Shown here: in pieces, positions 1 to 9,202 of the stretch
Position numbering within the stretch: the first letter of the stretch is position 1
Layout: each line of letters begins with the position of its first letter
NCBI GenBank assembly: GCA_964627995.1
Contig: CAZVLN010000003.1
Coordinates: 1 to 64,000, forward strand
Source: JAWLFI01 sp964627995
GTDB lineage: Bacteria > Bacteroidota > Bacteroidia > Chitinophagales > Saprospiraceae
DNA length: 64,000 bases
Direction of reading: 5' to 3'
The notes under the pieces: generated by a model
The model's database searches: none
Told to the model about the DNA's origin: nothing
The model's input: only the letters and a program-made list of their open reading frames with translations
Program-made: the position numbers and the translations under genes

Positions 1-97
1 GCCCTGCTTGCAGTGAGCTCGCCGAAGTGAGCCTGTCGAAGGGGTAATAAAAAATGTGCGAGTGCTTTGCCCTACCGAAGCTTTAGCGTAGGAGGTG
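1..97. repeat. Dispersed repeat fragments at window edge
   Basis: Bases 1-23 recur in reverse complement near 8555-8578. Bases 68-97 (core CCGAAGCTTTAGCGTAGGAG) recur with a few changes at 58933-58962. Both are short pieces of the intergenic repeat families that fill the other spacers of this window. No coding potential is visible. Confidence 0.6.
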
Positions 98-195
98 CTT
101 TGCCCTGCCTTAGTCTCTACTACTAGTTCTGAAAAAAATGTAAATGGACCTACATTGTAATTTAATACCTTGCAAGGGAAAATGATAAGCATATT

Positions 196-921
196 ATGAA
201 AATACAACTTGGACTCATTGCGCTCGCTTTAATCGGCTGCAATGCTGCACAAAATGAAACCCATTCAAAAGGCACAGATACCAACGGGGAGGTGAAAGTG
301 GTGAGTGCCATGAAGAACGTAATGCGGAAAGGCCAACTGGAAGGAAGTATCCGTCTGGACACGATTTCAGATAAAAAAGGTCTGTATGGCATTGGCCCCG
401 AAGCGTATTTAAAAGGGGAGTTGTTGATCAACGATGGGGTCAGTTATGTCTCCAGAGTGACGACAGACTCGACCATGACTGTCGAAAAACAATACGAAGT
501 AGACGCACCCTTTTTTGTGTACGGCCATATGACCGAATGGGACGAAATGGATCTGCCCACTCAGATTGTGAATATTCAAGATCTCGAAAGATTTATTGAC
601 CAAAAACGTTCAGACTTTAATAAACCCTTTGTGTTTAAATTGACCGGACGAGTGGCGAAAGCTGACATTCACATCCAAAACCTACCAGATGGAACAAAGG
701 TATCTTCACCTGCAGAAGCCCATCAAGGACAAGTGAGTTATATTATTGAAGATGAAGAGGTAGAAATCGTTGGATTTTTCTCAACCCAACACCAGGGAAT
801 ATTTACGCATCATGACACCTATCTACACATGCATCTGATCACAGCGGATGAGCAAAAAATGGGCCATCTAGACACATTGGAAATGGCAGAGATGAAACTA
901 TACCTGCCCAAAACCTACTGA
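196..921 (+). CDS. Acetolactate decarboxylase-like lipoprotein
   Basis: Protein of 241 residues resembling alpha-acetolactate decarboxylase, which converts acetolactate to acetoin using a zinc ion. The C-terminal part shows H211-x-H213 and then H224, in the context HMHLITADEQKMGH. The 2 and 11 residue spacing equals the three zinc-ligand histidines known for the family. The N terminus is a lipoprotein signal with a lipobox ALIGC, Cys15, so the mature protein should be anchored in an envelope membrane rather than cytosolic like classical BudA. No acetolactate synthase or butanediol dehydrogenase lies next to it; the downstream gene is an unrelated barrel protein. Family assignment is good; the actual substrate outside the cytoplasm is unknown. 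Confidence 0.8.
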   Translation: MKIQLGLIALALIGCNAAQNETHSKGTDTNGEVKVVSAMKNVMRKGQLEGSIRLDTISDKKGLYGIGPEAYLKGELLINDGVSYVSRVTTDSTMTVEKQYEVDAPFFVYGHMTEWDEMDLPTQIVNIQDLERFIDQKRSDFNKPFVFKLTGRVAKADIHIQNLPDGTKVSSPAEAHQGQVSYIIEDEEVEIVGFFSTQHQGIFTHHDTYLHMHLITADEQKMGHLDTLEMAEMKLYLPKTY

Positions 922-1017
922 AAAGAACTGACTAGTATCACCGCCAAGCCTGAGGAGTATCATTTAAATAACTCCGAACGCGCCTTATATTGCGTTTTAA
1001 GAATTAAACTTTTTATT

Positions 1018-1593
1018 ATGAAAATGAAGCAATCATTTCTCTTAGTTATCGTAACCTTATTTTTCACCTTTTCTATGCAGGCGCAAAACCGCTTATCTTT
1101 CGAGCTTCGGGGACATTCTTCCTTTCCCACAGAAGACCTGGGCAATACAGCGCTACAAAATGGTTTGGGCTTCGAAGGCATGTTCGACTATCGCTTTTTG
1201 CCGCATCTCAGTGTGTATGCCGGCTGGGGATGGAATCAAATGAGCACCGATGTCACAGTTAACGAGCTGGATGTGGAGGAGACGGGCTATTTGTTCGGCC
1301 TGCAGTTTAATCACCCCATTGGCGATGGTTGGGTATCGTACTATGTACGTGCCGGTGGAACCTATAACCATTTGGAAATTGAAGATAGCTCCGGAGATAT
1401 TCTGGACGATTCCGGACATGGTCTGGGCTATCGCATAGGCTTAGGGCTTGACATCACAGTCTTGGGCAACCTACATATTAAACCGGGTGTTAAGTATCAA
1501 GCTTTGACGCGCGATGTGAATATTGGCGCGGTGACGACCTCCGTGGATCACAATTATTTTGCGGCAGGCGTAGGCTTAGCCTTTGATTTCTAA
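1018..1593 (+). CDS. Outer-membrane beta-barrel protein (porin-like family)
   Basis: Protein of 191 residues with an N-terminal signal peptide (hydrophobic run to about residue 20, ending SMQAQ) followed by alternating amphipathic strands rich in Gly, Tyr and Phe and a terminal aromatic residue (AFDF-stop), the usual signature of a small 8-strand outer-membrane barrel. It resembles the OmpA/OmpW-like barrel proteins common in Bacteroidota. No ligand-binding or enzymatic motif is visible. It stands alone and is followed by a clear terminator. Function is not assigned beyond outer-membrane barrel. Confidence 0.75.
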   Translation: MKMKQSFLLVIVTLFFTFSMQAQNRLSFELRGHSSFPTEDLGNTALQNGLGFEGMFDYRFLPHLSVYAGWGWNQMSTDVTVNELDVEETGYLFGLQFNHPIGDGWVSYYVRAGGTYNHLEIEDSSGDILDDSGHGLGYRIGLGLDITVLGNLHIKPGVKYQALTRDVNIGAVTTSVDHNYFAAGVGLAFDF

Positions 1594-1617
1594 AAGTCCC
1601 AGGTAACTATTTACAAA

Positions 1618-1656
1618 ACAAGGCGTGCCGGATTCTCCGGCACACCTTGTTTTTTA
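1618..1656 (+). terminator. Rho-independent terminator after barrel gene
   Basis: A 14 bp stem (1618-1631 with 1637-1650, one G-T pair) closes a 5 nt loop and is followed by a run of T at 1650-1655. It lies 25 bp after the stop of the barrel gene and before the convergent gene ending at 1674, so it may serve both. Confidence 0.85.
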
Positions 1657-1673
1657 GATCTGTAGCGGAAGGC

Positions 1674-2276
1674 CTACAAAGGGCTAAACACATAGTTCTC
1701 ACGGACGCCACAAATAGGCGGACAGGGGTCGGTCGAAGTCATTTCGTACATTTCTCCCTGGCCGACATCGTTTACCTGCCCCCGGTCGAAATTCACAGCT
1801 TCCACTTGCATGGAAAGACCGTCGGCAGTAGAACGCGGTTGTACTCGAACAGCATTGGTGTTGGCATCTCGGAATAGTGTTTGGAAGTCCGATTTACTAA
1901 AGTCCGCCGAATACTGCATGTTTTCACTCATATGCATCGCCTCACACAGATCTCGAGCGTCACCTTCACTTACATGTTCGACTTCAATTTCATTATTCTT
2001 GACTCCTTTCGCCACGACATAAGGCTTTCTTGGAAATAGTCCACCGTTCATATCTGCCCCGCCAGAAATGGACACAGCCATCACCTCCACGCGCCCATCT
2101 TTCAAGGTGTTGTAAAATCGAATCCCGTCGCAACCGGAACGGCCCAGTAAATCTTGAATGGTTCCGGCGTCAAATAGAGCCTCATTAAACCCCGCATTTT
2201 GAACGACAGGAGAATCGGTAGGCTCTCCCGCGAAGAAAGACAAAAAAAGACTCAAAAAAATCGTATTCATCAACAT
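1674..2276 (-). CDS. Unknown secreted protein with CPPIC motif
   Basis: Protein of 200 residues with a probable signal peptide (MLMNTIFLSLFLSFFAGEP). I do not recognise the family. The body is acidic, contains two stretches of likely beta strands (around residues 50-70, DGIRFYNTLKDGRVEVMAVS) and ends with a Cys pair in PCPPICG plus a single earlier Cys at residue 49. A cofactor or disulfide role for these cysteines is possible but not shown. It is convergent with the preceding barrel gene and divergent from the cyclase gene at 2409. Confidence 0.6.
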   Translation of the reverse strand: MLMNTIFLSLFLSFFAGEPTDSPVVQNAGFNEALFDAGTIQDLLGRSGCDGIRFYNTLKDGRVEVMAVSISGGADMNGGLFPRKPYVVAKGVKNNEIEVEHVSEGDARDLCEAMHMSENMQYSADFSKSDFQTLFRDANTNAVRVQPRSTADGLSMQVEAVNFDRGQVNDVGQGEMYEMTSTDPCPPICGVRENYVFSPL

Positions 2277-2408
2277 AACTCAGCGTTTTCGTTATTATTT
2301 GGTAATTTCACATGAAATTACTCAAATTAATTTAATAACCGTCACTCAGGCAATGAGTATTCACTTTACCTGCAGCATCTTATTATAAAATTAGGAGGTG
2401 TGTTCAAT

Positions 2409-4271
2409 ATGAAAGTACAGCGACTCTTTTTGCAGATAGGACTTATCGTCGGCTCTCTTCTACTTATCGCAGGTAGTGCAAGCTTTACTCATGCAAAGAG
2501 CCCCGCAGACAGTCTGCAATTTGAGTCTTTGATGAAACAAGCCCTCGAGGCTCGATCAAAAGGGCAATATCCAGCCGCCTTAAAAATGCTTAGCGATGCC
2601 CAGGAGGTAGCCGGTAAAACAGGAAATGAGCACGGTATACTTCAGGTATATATGGAAGCTTCTTTGCTGCGACTCATTCTTAATGACTTTGACATTGCAC
2701 TGGAATTGTTGTTCTCAGCCGAAGATTTGAGCCGGCAACTCAAGGACACATCCACCTTGGCAGACGTGTATAACACTCTTGGAGCCAATTTTCATATGCA
2801 AGATGAATTTGAAAAAGCCTCTGACTACTATAAAAATAGTATTGATCTCTATTTTACGCTCGACAAAAAAGCAGAGATCGCTCGCGCTTACAATAATATT
2901 GGTGTACTCTGGAATGACCGAAAGGACCCCTATACCGCGCTGCACTATCATCGAAAAAGCCTGGATCTCTGGTCTTCCATGGAGGAATACAGCTGGGTTC
3001 GGGTAACGAAAATGCACATCGGCGCAGCCCACAAACAACTCAATAATTTGGACTCCGCTAAGATTTACTTAACACAAACTCTGGAGGGCTTTCAGGCCGG
3101 GAAAGAGTTTCAAACCCTGGCCATGGTATACGCCGAACTGGGGCAGATAGCCCTGGCTGAAGGGAATAATACGACCGCCCTGAATTGGTGTCAAAAAGGA
3201 CTGAATCTGGCTTCCGAGGTACGTGTAACCAATTCACAGCTCAGCAACTGCAAGTGCTTGTATCAAGCCTATGAGAACCTGCAGCAACCTCGTCAGGCGT
3301 TAGCTTATTATAAACGCTATGCCGCTTATCAGGATTCGACCTTCAATAAAGAGAAAGCCAAGGAAATGACCCGTATCGAAATGGGGCACGAGTTTGAACG
3401 CCAACAAATTGCCGACAGTGTACGCCGAAGCCAGGAACAACTCGTGCTCGATCTTCAGCATCAGGAAGAAATCGCCAACGAGCGAGCGGATCGCAATATC
3501 GCACTCGGAGTCGGATTGGGTATTCTACTGCTCGCCGGAGGATTGTGGAGCCGCTTACAGTACGTCCGCAAAGCGCAGCGAACGATTAAGAAAGAGCGCG
3601 ACCGCTCAGACAACCTACTCCTCAATATTCTACCCGCAGAGATTGCTTCGGAACTCAAAGCCGACGGCAGAGCAAGAGCTAAGCGCTTTGAAGAGGCAAC
3701 GATTTTATTTACCGACTTTCGAGGATTTACCGCCACAGCCGCTCAAATGCCGGCAGATGAATTGGTCGAGGAAATCAATGCCTGTTTCACGGCATTCGAC
3801 AAGATTTGCGAAAAGTATCAAGTCGAGAAAATCAAAACCATCGGCGATGCATATATGGCAGCGGGAGGCATTCCCATTCCTGACCCCCAGGCAACCTTAG
3901 CCGTAGTAAAAGCAGCATTGGATATGCAGGAATTTATGGAATCGCGAGCTCGTGAACGCACAGCAAAGAACCTGCCCGCTTTTCACATGCGGGCTGGCAT
4001 GCATGTCGGACCCATCGTGGCGGGTGTAGTTGGTGTCAAAAAGTTCCAATATGACATATGGGGCGACACCGTAAACACAGCAAGCCGGATGGAAAGCTGT
4101 GGGCAGGTGGGCAAAGTCAACATCAGCCGTAAGACCTATGAGCACCTGGAAGATAATCCGGATTTACAGTTTGAATTTCGGGGGCTTATAGCCGCCAAAG
4201 GAAAAGGCGAAGTGGAGATGTGGTTCGTTCAACATGCACCCCAGCAATCAAACTCCGAAACACCTGCCTAG
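2409..4271 (+). CDS. Membrane TPR-class III adenylate cyclase
   Basis: Sensor-cyclase of 620 residues when started at ATG 2409; a GTG nine bases upstream is in frame, but a good ribosome site AGGAGGT (2393-2399) fits the ATG. Order: signal or membrane segment (residues 5-25), about six tetratricopeptide repeats (to about 310), coiled coil, one transmembrane helix (about 363-383), a short helical linker and a C-terminal class III cyclase domain. Catalytic residues are present: metal Asp in FTDFRGFT and GDAYM, Lys in EKIKTIGD and Asp in QYDIWGD (the Lys/Asp pair typical of ATP specificity), and Asn/Arg in VNTASRM. The TPR part should face the periplasm and sense a peptide or protein. Product cAMP is inferred. 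Confidence 0.88.
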   Translation: MKVQRLFLQIGLIVGSLLLIAGSASFTHAKSPADSLQFESLMKQALEARSKGQYPAALKMLSDAQEVAGKTGNEHGILQVYMEASLLRLILNDFDIALELLFSAEDLSRQLKDTSTLADVYNTLGANFHMQDEFEKASDYYKNSIDLYFTLDKKAEIARAYNNIGVLWNDRKDPYTALHYHRKSLDLWSSMEEYSWVRVTKMHIGAAHKQLNNLDSAKIYLTQTLEGFQAGKEFQTLAMVYAELGQIALAEGNNTTALNWCQKGLNLASEVRVTNSQLSNCKCLYQAYENLQQPRQALAYYKRYAAYQDSTFNKEKAKEMTRIEMGHEFERQQIADSVRRSQEQLVLDLQHQEEIANERADRNIALGVGLGILLLAGGLWSRLQYVRKAQRTIKKERDRSDNLLLNILPAEIASELKADGRARAKRFEEATILFTDFRGFTATAAQMPADELVEEINACFTAFDKICEKYQVEKIKTIGDAYMAAGGIPIPDPQATLAVVKAALDMQEFMESRARERTAKNLPAFHMRAGMHVGPIVAGVVGVKKFQYDIWGDTVNTASRMESCGQVGKVNISRKTYEHLEDNPDLQFEFRGLIAAKGKGEVEMWFVQHAPQQSNSETPA

Positions 4272-4312
4272 CACATCCGGACCTTATTTTATCTCATTTT
4301 TCCTAGCGGTTT

Positions 4313-4460
4313 GAGGGCGATCCCACGCCCCGGAATCGCAAAGCGATCCGCAGGACGTGGGCGCTATGCTCTAGGCTCCACCTTCGTTCGGTACGGCACC
4401 CGTCTTAAGTCGGGCGCCGCACTGTCGCCTTCGGCGCCACCTGCCGCAGCGCTATCGCAA
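4313..4460 (+). repeat. Modular palindromic repeat, copy 1
   Basis: GC-rich element that starts GAGGGCGATCCC and ends CAGCGCTATCGCAA. It contains successive hairpins and the core CGTTCGGTACG followed by CGCCTTCGGCG. The copy at 12711-12853 shares the framework in reverse orientation but has a different first hairpin. It lies between the cyclase and PNGase F-like genes; an open reading frame running through it has no gene character. Confidence 0.8.
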
Positions 4461-4574
4461 CCTTTTAGCCCCCTTCTTCTTTTGATGCCTCCGCCTTACA
4501 TTACTCCCAAAAGCGATACGCTATTCTTGGCATTATATTTCCAAATGCGTACTTTAGGGAAAATATTACCGCGC

Positions 4575-6575
4575 ATGAAAACATACATACCTTTTATTTC
4601 CTTCCTTTTCTTGTTGGCTACCCTTTCCGCTCAATCGGATACGGTGATGGTCGATGTGTTTGATAACCAAACGATGAGTTGGTACGAGGGCTACCGTTCT
4701 ATGGCAGACTTCCCCGACGGTTCGGACGAATATAGGCGAGTCAATATGCATTTCACACTGGGCTGTCCGCAATCCGGCTGTAGCGATTGGGACTATACGG
4801 TGCTTATCAAGGCCTTTCGCCTAACCGGAGAACTCGATAGTACGATAGCCCAACTGGATACCATTTCGACCAATCCCCTGGAAGTCGATACCCTATGGAA
4901 TGTGACGGAGGTAAAAGAAAGCTTTGAACTTGGACGGATGATTACGCCTTATGCCGGATACATGGCAAGAGGGACCAACGGGTTTGACAATAGTTGGGAA
5001 CATCGCTACGTCTACGATGTAACCGATTATGCGCTGCTGCTGCAAGACTCTGTAGAATTCGAGATTTTTTATCAAGGATGGAGCTCCGGCTTTTCTGCGG
5101 ATTTGCAATTTGAAATGATAAAGGGCACGCCACCTCGAGATGTGGTAGCCATCGAAAACTTATATCGTCCCGGCGGGTATAATTACATTGAATCTGAGAC
5201 CTTTGAGTCACAGCATATGCCGCCGAAAGATATAGACTTGCCCAACGGAGCCACTGAAACAGTATTACACTTTTTACCTACGGGGCACGGCTTTATCAAT
5301 GCCTTAAATTGTGCGGAGTTTTGCAACCGTTTTTATTTTGTAAGCTCTATGGGTTTTACGATCGACGAACAGGCCATGTGGCGCAACGATTGTGGATACA
5401 ATCCTATATATCCCCAAGGCGGAACCTGGTTGTATAACCGTGCAAACTGGTGCCCGGGATCTGAAGCGATTCGCCACGAACACGATTTAACGGATGCAAT
5501 AGTCAATGGTTCTATACCCCAACTCAATGTAGATATCGATCCCTACGATTACACAGTACCTGCCGGAGAAGTGCCAGCCAATTATAACATATCAGCGGTT
5601 TTGATTCACCACGCCGGGTACAATCACGAGGTGGATGCCGCCCTGGTGGATATATTACAGCCCTCTTCTCATGAGGCACATAGCCGTTTCAATCCTTCCT
5701 GTGGAACAGCTCGGATAGCTATACAGAATACAGGAAGTGAGCCGATTACTAGTGTAGAGATCCGATATGGAGTTGATGAAATGTCAACTTTTGAATGGTC
5801 GGGCTTTATTGCGCCGATGGATCGCGAGCATATCGAAATGCCGTACACGGAAGCTGTTTCCTGGTCTGGCGAACGCGCACAGCCCGAGTTTCAAGCAGAA
5901 ATTGTCGCCGTCAATGGACAGGACGACCAATATGGAGCCAATAACGAGCTCACATCCTCTTTTGAGCCGGTACCCGTGATCGATCGGGAGATGCAACTTA
6001 ATATCCGGACGAACCGACGGCCACAGGAAAATTATTGGACACTCTTAGACTTGGATCAGAATGTTATATACGAAGATGACGATATGGGCGCAAACCGACA
6101 GCACAGCTGGCCATGGGAATTGACCAATGGTTGCTATCACTTTACCCTTTATGATAGTGACGGAGACGGACTAGCATTTTTTGCAAATAATGATGGAAAC
6201 GGAAGTCTGAGCTTGAGTACTTCAAACTCGCCTTTTCCAATTGTGATTGAAAGCTTTCCCGCCGATTTTGGCACTCAATTTGATTTTTATTTCCGATATG
6301 AAGGTACTGTATCCAGTGAGGAGCAAGAACAGACGGCGGTGCGCACCTATCCCAATCCAGCCACTGAGTTTATAATGGTGGAATGGCCAAAAGGCCCGCA
6401 GGAACAGCGCGATTTGCGCGTGGTCACTCCATCGGGGATAGAGCGACCTGCTCGAGTAGATCGCAATGCTGATCGCTGGCGTATATCAACTTCGGATTGG
6501 CCGAATGGATTGTACCTGATTCAGCTTTATAGCGGAGGGTCCCAGGTGACGCACAAAGTAGTGATACAGCATTAA
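4575..6575 (+). CDS. PNGase F-like protein exported by type IX secretion
   Basis: Protein of 666 residues. Start chosen at ATG 4575 because it opens a clean signal peptide (MKTYIPFISFLFLLATLSAQ); the reading frame further upstream runs through a repeat element. Residues 55-80 contain GCPQSGCSDWD, the cysteine-containing signature seen in N-terminal domains of peptide-N-glycosidase F-type proteins of Bacteroidota. The middle holds beta-sandwich sequence and a DSDGDG acidic turn near residue 535 that could bind calcium. Residues 585-666 form a type IX sorting domain (TYPNPATEF ... NGLYLIQL ... KVVIQ), so the protein is exported through the outer membrane and probably attached to the cell surface. 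Glycan-releasing activity is possible but the catalytic residues cannot be confirmed by eye. Confidence 0.75.
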   Translation: MKTYIPFISFLFLLATLSAQSDTVMVDVFDNQTMSWYEGYRSMADFPDGSDEYRRVNMHFTLGCPQSGCSDWDYTVLIKAFRLTGELDSTIAQLDTISTNPLEVDTLWNVTEVKESFELGRMITPYAGYMARGTNGFDNSWEHRYVYDVTDYALLLQDSVEFEIFYQGWSSGFSADLQFEMIKGTPPRDVVAIENLYRPGGYNYIESETFESQHMPPKDIDLPNGATETVLHFLPTGHGFINALNCAEFCNRFYFVSSMGFTIDEQAMWRNDCGYNPIYPQGGTWLYNRANWCPGSEAIRHEHDLTDAIVNGSIPQLNVDIDPYDYTVPAGEVPANYNISAVLIHHAGYNHEVDAALVDILQPSSHEAHSRFNPSCGTARIAIQNTGSEPITSVEIRYGVDEMSTFEWSGFIAPMDREHIEMPYTEAVSWSGERAQPEFQAEIVAVNGQDDQYGANNELTSSFEPVPVIDREMQLNIRTNRRPQENYWTLLDLDQNVIYEDDDMGANRQHSWPWELTNGCYHFTLYDSDGDGLAFFANNDGNGSLSLSTSNSPFPIVIESFPADFGTQFDFYFRYEGTVSSEEQEQTAVRTYPNPATEFIMVEWPKGPQEQRDLRVVTPSGIERPARVDRNADRWRISTSDWPNGLYLIQLYSGGSQVTHKVVIQH

Positions 6576-6689
6576 ATAAGGGGCTTCATTGCGCGACAAG
6601 CAGTGATGTGAAATTAGGTATGATTTTTGACTAATACTTTGGGGGATTACATGCGAAACCATCCTTTTATAAATGCGAACCTATACCAT

Positions 6690-7340
6690 ATGAAAATACG
6701 TTTAGCGATACTTTTTTGGGCTTTTTTATGCAGTAGTGCAGGCGCTACAGATCCACCGTCATCATCTTTGGCGACTATGCGCTACATTGATCAGTTTGCA
6801 GGCTTAGCGGTACAGGAAATGCATCGTACAGGAATTCCAGCTAGTATCACCCTTGCCCAGGGCATTCACGAATCGCAAAGCGGTCAGAGTCCGCTGGCTC
6901 AACGCGCGCACAACCATTTTGGCATCAAATGCAAAGCCCATTGGAGGGGCCAGGTATATCTGCATAAGGATGACGACCGAAACGAAAGAGGACAACTGAT
7001 CGAAAGCTGTTTTCGGGTCTATGAATCGGCTGTAGCTTCCTATTTAGATCACAGTGAATTTTTACGTCACCGAAGATATTATCAGGATTTATTTTCATTA
7101 CACCATACCGATTATAAAGGGTGGGCCCACGGATTAAAAGAAAGTGGCTATGCCACGGATCCACAGTATGCGGAAATTCTCATTCGCATTATTCAAAACT
7201 ATGATTTAGATGAATTTGACCACCTCCATCCGGATGTCGAAATCAAATCTGGCACAGTTTTAGCTACTATACCTGTTACCACTCACATAGAACGAGTGGA
7301 GTCAAAAACCACTCGAAAGCCTATGATAACTTTACGTTAA
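6690..7340 (+). CDS. Secreted glucosaminidase (GH73-like), short form
   Basis: Peptidoglycan hydrolase of 216 residues, predicted to cleave the glycan strand in the periplasm. Start at ATG 6690 gives the signal peptide MKIRLAILFWAFLCSSAGA; the frame upstream has only a TTG. The catalytic region includes ASITLAQGIHESQSG with the expected Glu, followed by NHFGIKCK and FRVY, and later HSEFL, all typical of the glucosaminidase fold. It is paralogous to the gene at 35555, with which it shares EMHRTGIPASI, but lacks the LysM domains. The C terminus is short and basic. Substrate recognition must therefore rely on other proteins or the catalytic domain alone. Confidence 0.85.
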   Translation: MKIRLAILFWAFLCSSAGATDPPSSSLATMRYIDQFAGLAVQEMHRTGIPASITLAQGIHESQSGQSPLAQRAHNHFGIKCKAHWRGQVYLHKDDDRNERGQLIESCFRVYESAVASYLDHSEFLRHRRYYQDLFSLHHTDYKGWAHGLKESGYATDPQYAEILIRIIQNYDLDEFDHLHPDVEIKSGTVLATIPVTTHIERVESKTTRKPMITLR

Positions 7341-7436
7341 AATGGGCTTTCGCGACCAAAGGCAGGATCGGCGCCAATAAACCAATCGGAATCGTTTTTG
7401 ATAGCGAAATCCAACTTTACTTGCTGACCTGTTTTT

Positions 7437-7464
7437 GGTCTTTTTTATTTAAGACCTTTTTTTC
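7437..7464 (+). terminator. Possible terminator after glucosaminidase
   Basis: A 6 bp stem (GGTCTT at 7437-7442 with AAGACC at 7451-7456) is followed by seven T residues. It is about 100 bp after the stop codon. The stem is short, so the call is moderate. Confidence 0.45.
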
Positions 7465-7667
7465 TTTTCCTCCTATTTTCATGCGACTATAGTGTCTACG
7501 GACTTTACCTTGTTATGTCACCCCAACAAGAATACGCGTCAACTTAGGACTGGTTATCCATATCACAAAACGGCAAAAAATAATTGATTAGAATCCTGAA
7601 AGGGTTTCAATATCATATCGGCCGGGATGTCAATCAAACTTTCAATTAGATATGGATGAATTATAAT

Positions 7668-7757
7668 TCAACCCCTTCAGGGTTGGAATTTTCCTTGCTA
7701 CAAAACCCCGAGCTTGCGCTCGGGGCTGCCCATATTCAAGCCCTTCAGGCTTGAGAG
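7668..7757. repeat. REP-like hairpin set with CCCTTCAGGG and CTCGGGG stems
   Basis: Three adjacent hairpins: AACCCCTTCAGGGTT, CCCCGAGCTTGCGCTCGGGG (perfect 8 bp stem) and CAAGCCCTTCAGGCTTG. A degraded version with CCCGAGCTCAAGCTCGG lies at 8964-9023. Such sets are usually mobilised or maintained by RAYT/IS200-type transposases, none of which is in the window. Confidence 0.65.
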
Positions 7758-8119
7758 TTAGTTGTTATTAATAGGTAGAGAATCTTATTACAGAATTGCC
7801 TTCAGAAAAGAGGCGGAAATCAGCACATAAAAATATGGGGTTAACCTGAAATTGACGCATATTCACTACAAAGTGGTGAGGGAATAGCTTGAGCTATTGT
7901 AGTATCATGTCACCGCTACGTGGTGTAGGATTGGTAGAATGGGAACTATAATGCGTGTTTGAATCACGGATTACTCGGATTTGCATGGACTACACAGACC
8001 TTGGTGCCGCTTTAGCCGTATTTTTCCGGATTCTTGAAAAGTCCGCCTTAGAGAAATGCATTGCGTGTAGCCCTATTTCAGTTCCGGGCCTCCGCAGCAT
8101 CCGTTGACGTTCTATGTAG

Positions 8120-8140
8120 AGACGTTGCATTGCAACGTCT
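8120..8140. repeat. Perfect 21 bp palindrome
   Basis: AGACGTTGCA, one T, then TGCAACGTCT, a perfect 10 bp inverted repeat. It abuts the repeat at 8142-8222. No gene is close enough for it to be an obvious operator; it is more likely a dispersed repeat. Confidence 0.6.
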
Positions 8141-8141
8141 T

Positions 8142-8222
8142 GGAGCGATCGGAGAGGCCTTACAGCCCGGCGGGTTTTTGCATCCTTTTTGGCCGTTCAA
8201 AAAGGATGAGGAAAAAGTAGGG
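8142..8222. repeat. Dispersed repeat with GGCCGTTCAAAAAGG hairpin, copy 1
   Basis: Matches 59331-59410 over about 80 bp (GAGCGATCGG, then TTACAGCCC, then CCTTTTTGGCCG and CAAAAAGG). The core is a hairpin, CCTTTTTG against CAAAAAGG. A partial third copy is at 59528-59572. Confidence 0.7.
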
Positions 8223-8497
8223 ATGAAGATCGCTATAGCCCGAAAAGACCGGCCCTCAAAAAACTATAAAACAGGCTGATCCTATAGTTCACCCAATTTT
8301 TTATCGACAAACTCCGGAATCCAGCCCCCTAACCCCAATAAATTGGGAAAGGCCAGGCGGACCGACTTCGCTGGCGTATAGCTTCGTCGGCCAAGGAATG
8401 AGCAATGTGTTGATTGTGTAGGATCTGGCAAGAAAAGGCATAAAGCACTACAAATTGCCCAAGCCATAAAAACCAAAGGACCTCTGTACACAAAAAC

Positions 8498-8640
8498 AAG
8501 CCGAACAGCCTCAAGAAAAGTAAATCGAATCCAACACCAGTGATAGGCGGCGCGACGAGCTCACTGCAAGCAGGACAGGCAGGACAGTTAAGCGCACCGA
8601 ATGGTACCGTGCCGTTAGGTACGGTATATGGGTAGAAACA
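8498..8640. repeat. Dispersed repeat with CACCAGTGATA and GGTACGGTA hairpins, copy 1
   Basis: Shares the order AAGCCGAA, AGCCTCAAGAAA, ACACCAGTGATA, GCGGCGCG, then hairpin TACCGTGCC...GGTACGGTATAT with 46208-46312. Between the two parts this copy has an extra piece matching bases 1-23 of the window, which suggests insertion of one repeat into another. Confidence 0.75.
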
Positions 8641-9202
8641 AGTCAACCCAATATGATTGCGTGCCGTAGGTACGCTATATGATTCAATTAATTTTGAACA
8701 GAGAAAAAAAGATAAGTTGTGCCGCCTGCGGCGTCATTTCAGATCGCGAACCGCGATCTTCAACATGAAGCGGTTGGAGCGTCCGCGAGAATTATGACTC
8801 AAAAGGTTTTTGGCTGATTCCGGATCCCACACCGTGGGATCTGGTCTGGCGGCGGGCGATAGCGCGCCTGACAGATAGGGTCAAGCAAAAAGTAAAAAGG
8901 AGCATGTGGACGTGGCCACGCGCACCCCCTTATTGAGCGCAACATAAGCCCAAATCAAAATGCCATCCCTTCAAGTTTGTAATTTTTCGGGTTCATAAGC
9001 CCGAGCTCAAGCTCGGTGCTATTCTTCTATTCTATCACACTATTCTTTGAGGTCGGTAGAAACGGATATTAGTAAATCAAAATGACTTTTGGAACACGGC
9101 TTGCAATCCCTAGAAAACCTGTACAAGTCAAAATGGTGTCTAGAAATACCTAAAGTACCTGCACATACTTTGTTTGTAATCGAATTATACTATTTTTAGA
9201 AT

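Larger units (their letters stand above)
7341..9202. other. 1.86 kb gene-free spacer packed with palindromic repeats
   Basis: I see no gene here; short frames at 8061-8279 and 8282-8646 run through repeats. The contents are: a CCTTCAGGG/CTTGCGCTCGGGG hairpin set at 7668-7757 with a weaker copy at 8964-9023; CACTACAAAGTGGTG and CACCGCTACGTGGTG hairpins at 7863-7925; a perfect 10 bp palindrome around GACGTTGCATTGCAACGTC at 8120-8140; a copy of the GGCCGNTCAAAAAGG element at 8142-8222; and the CACCAGTGATA/GGTACGGTA element at 8498-8640. These look like REP-type or MITE-type sequences. Confidence 0.65.

Noticed and set aside
4311..4574. N-terminal extension of the PNGase F-like gene
   Set aside because: It runs through a palindromic repeat and the real signal peptide starts at 4575.
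8061..8646. Frames of 70-105 codons
   Set aside because: They lie in repeat elements found elsewhere in the window and lack starts or composition typical of genes here.
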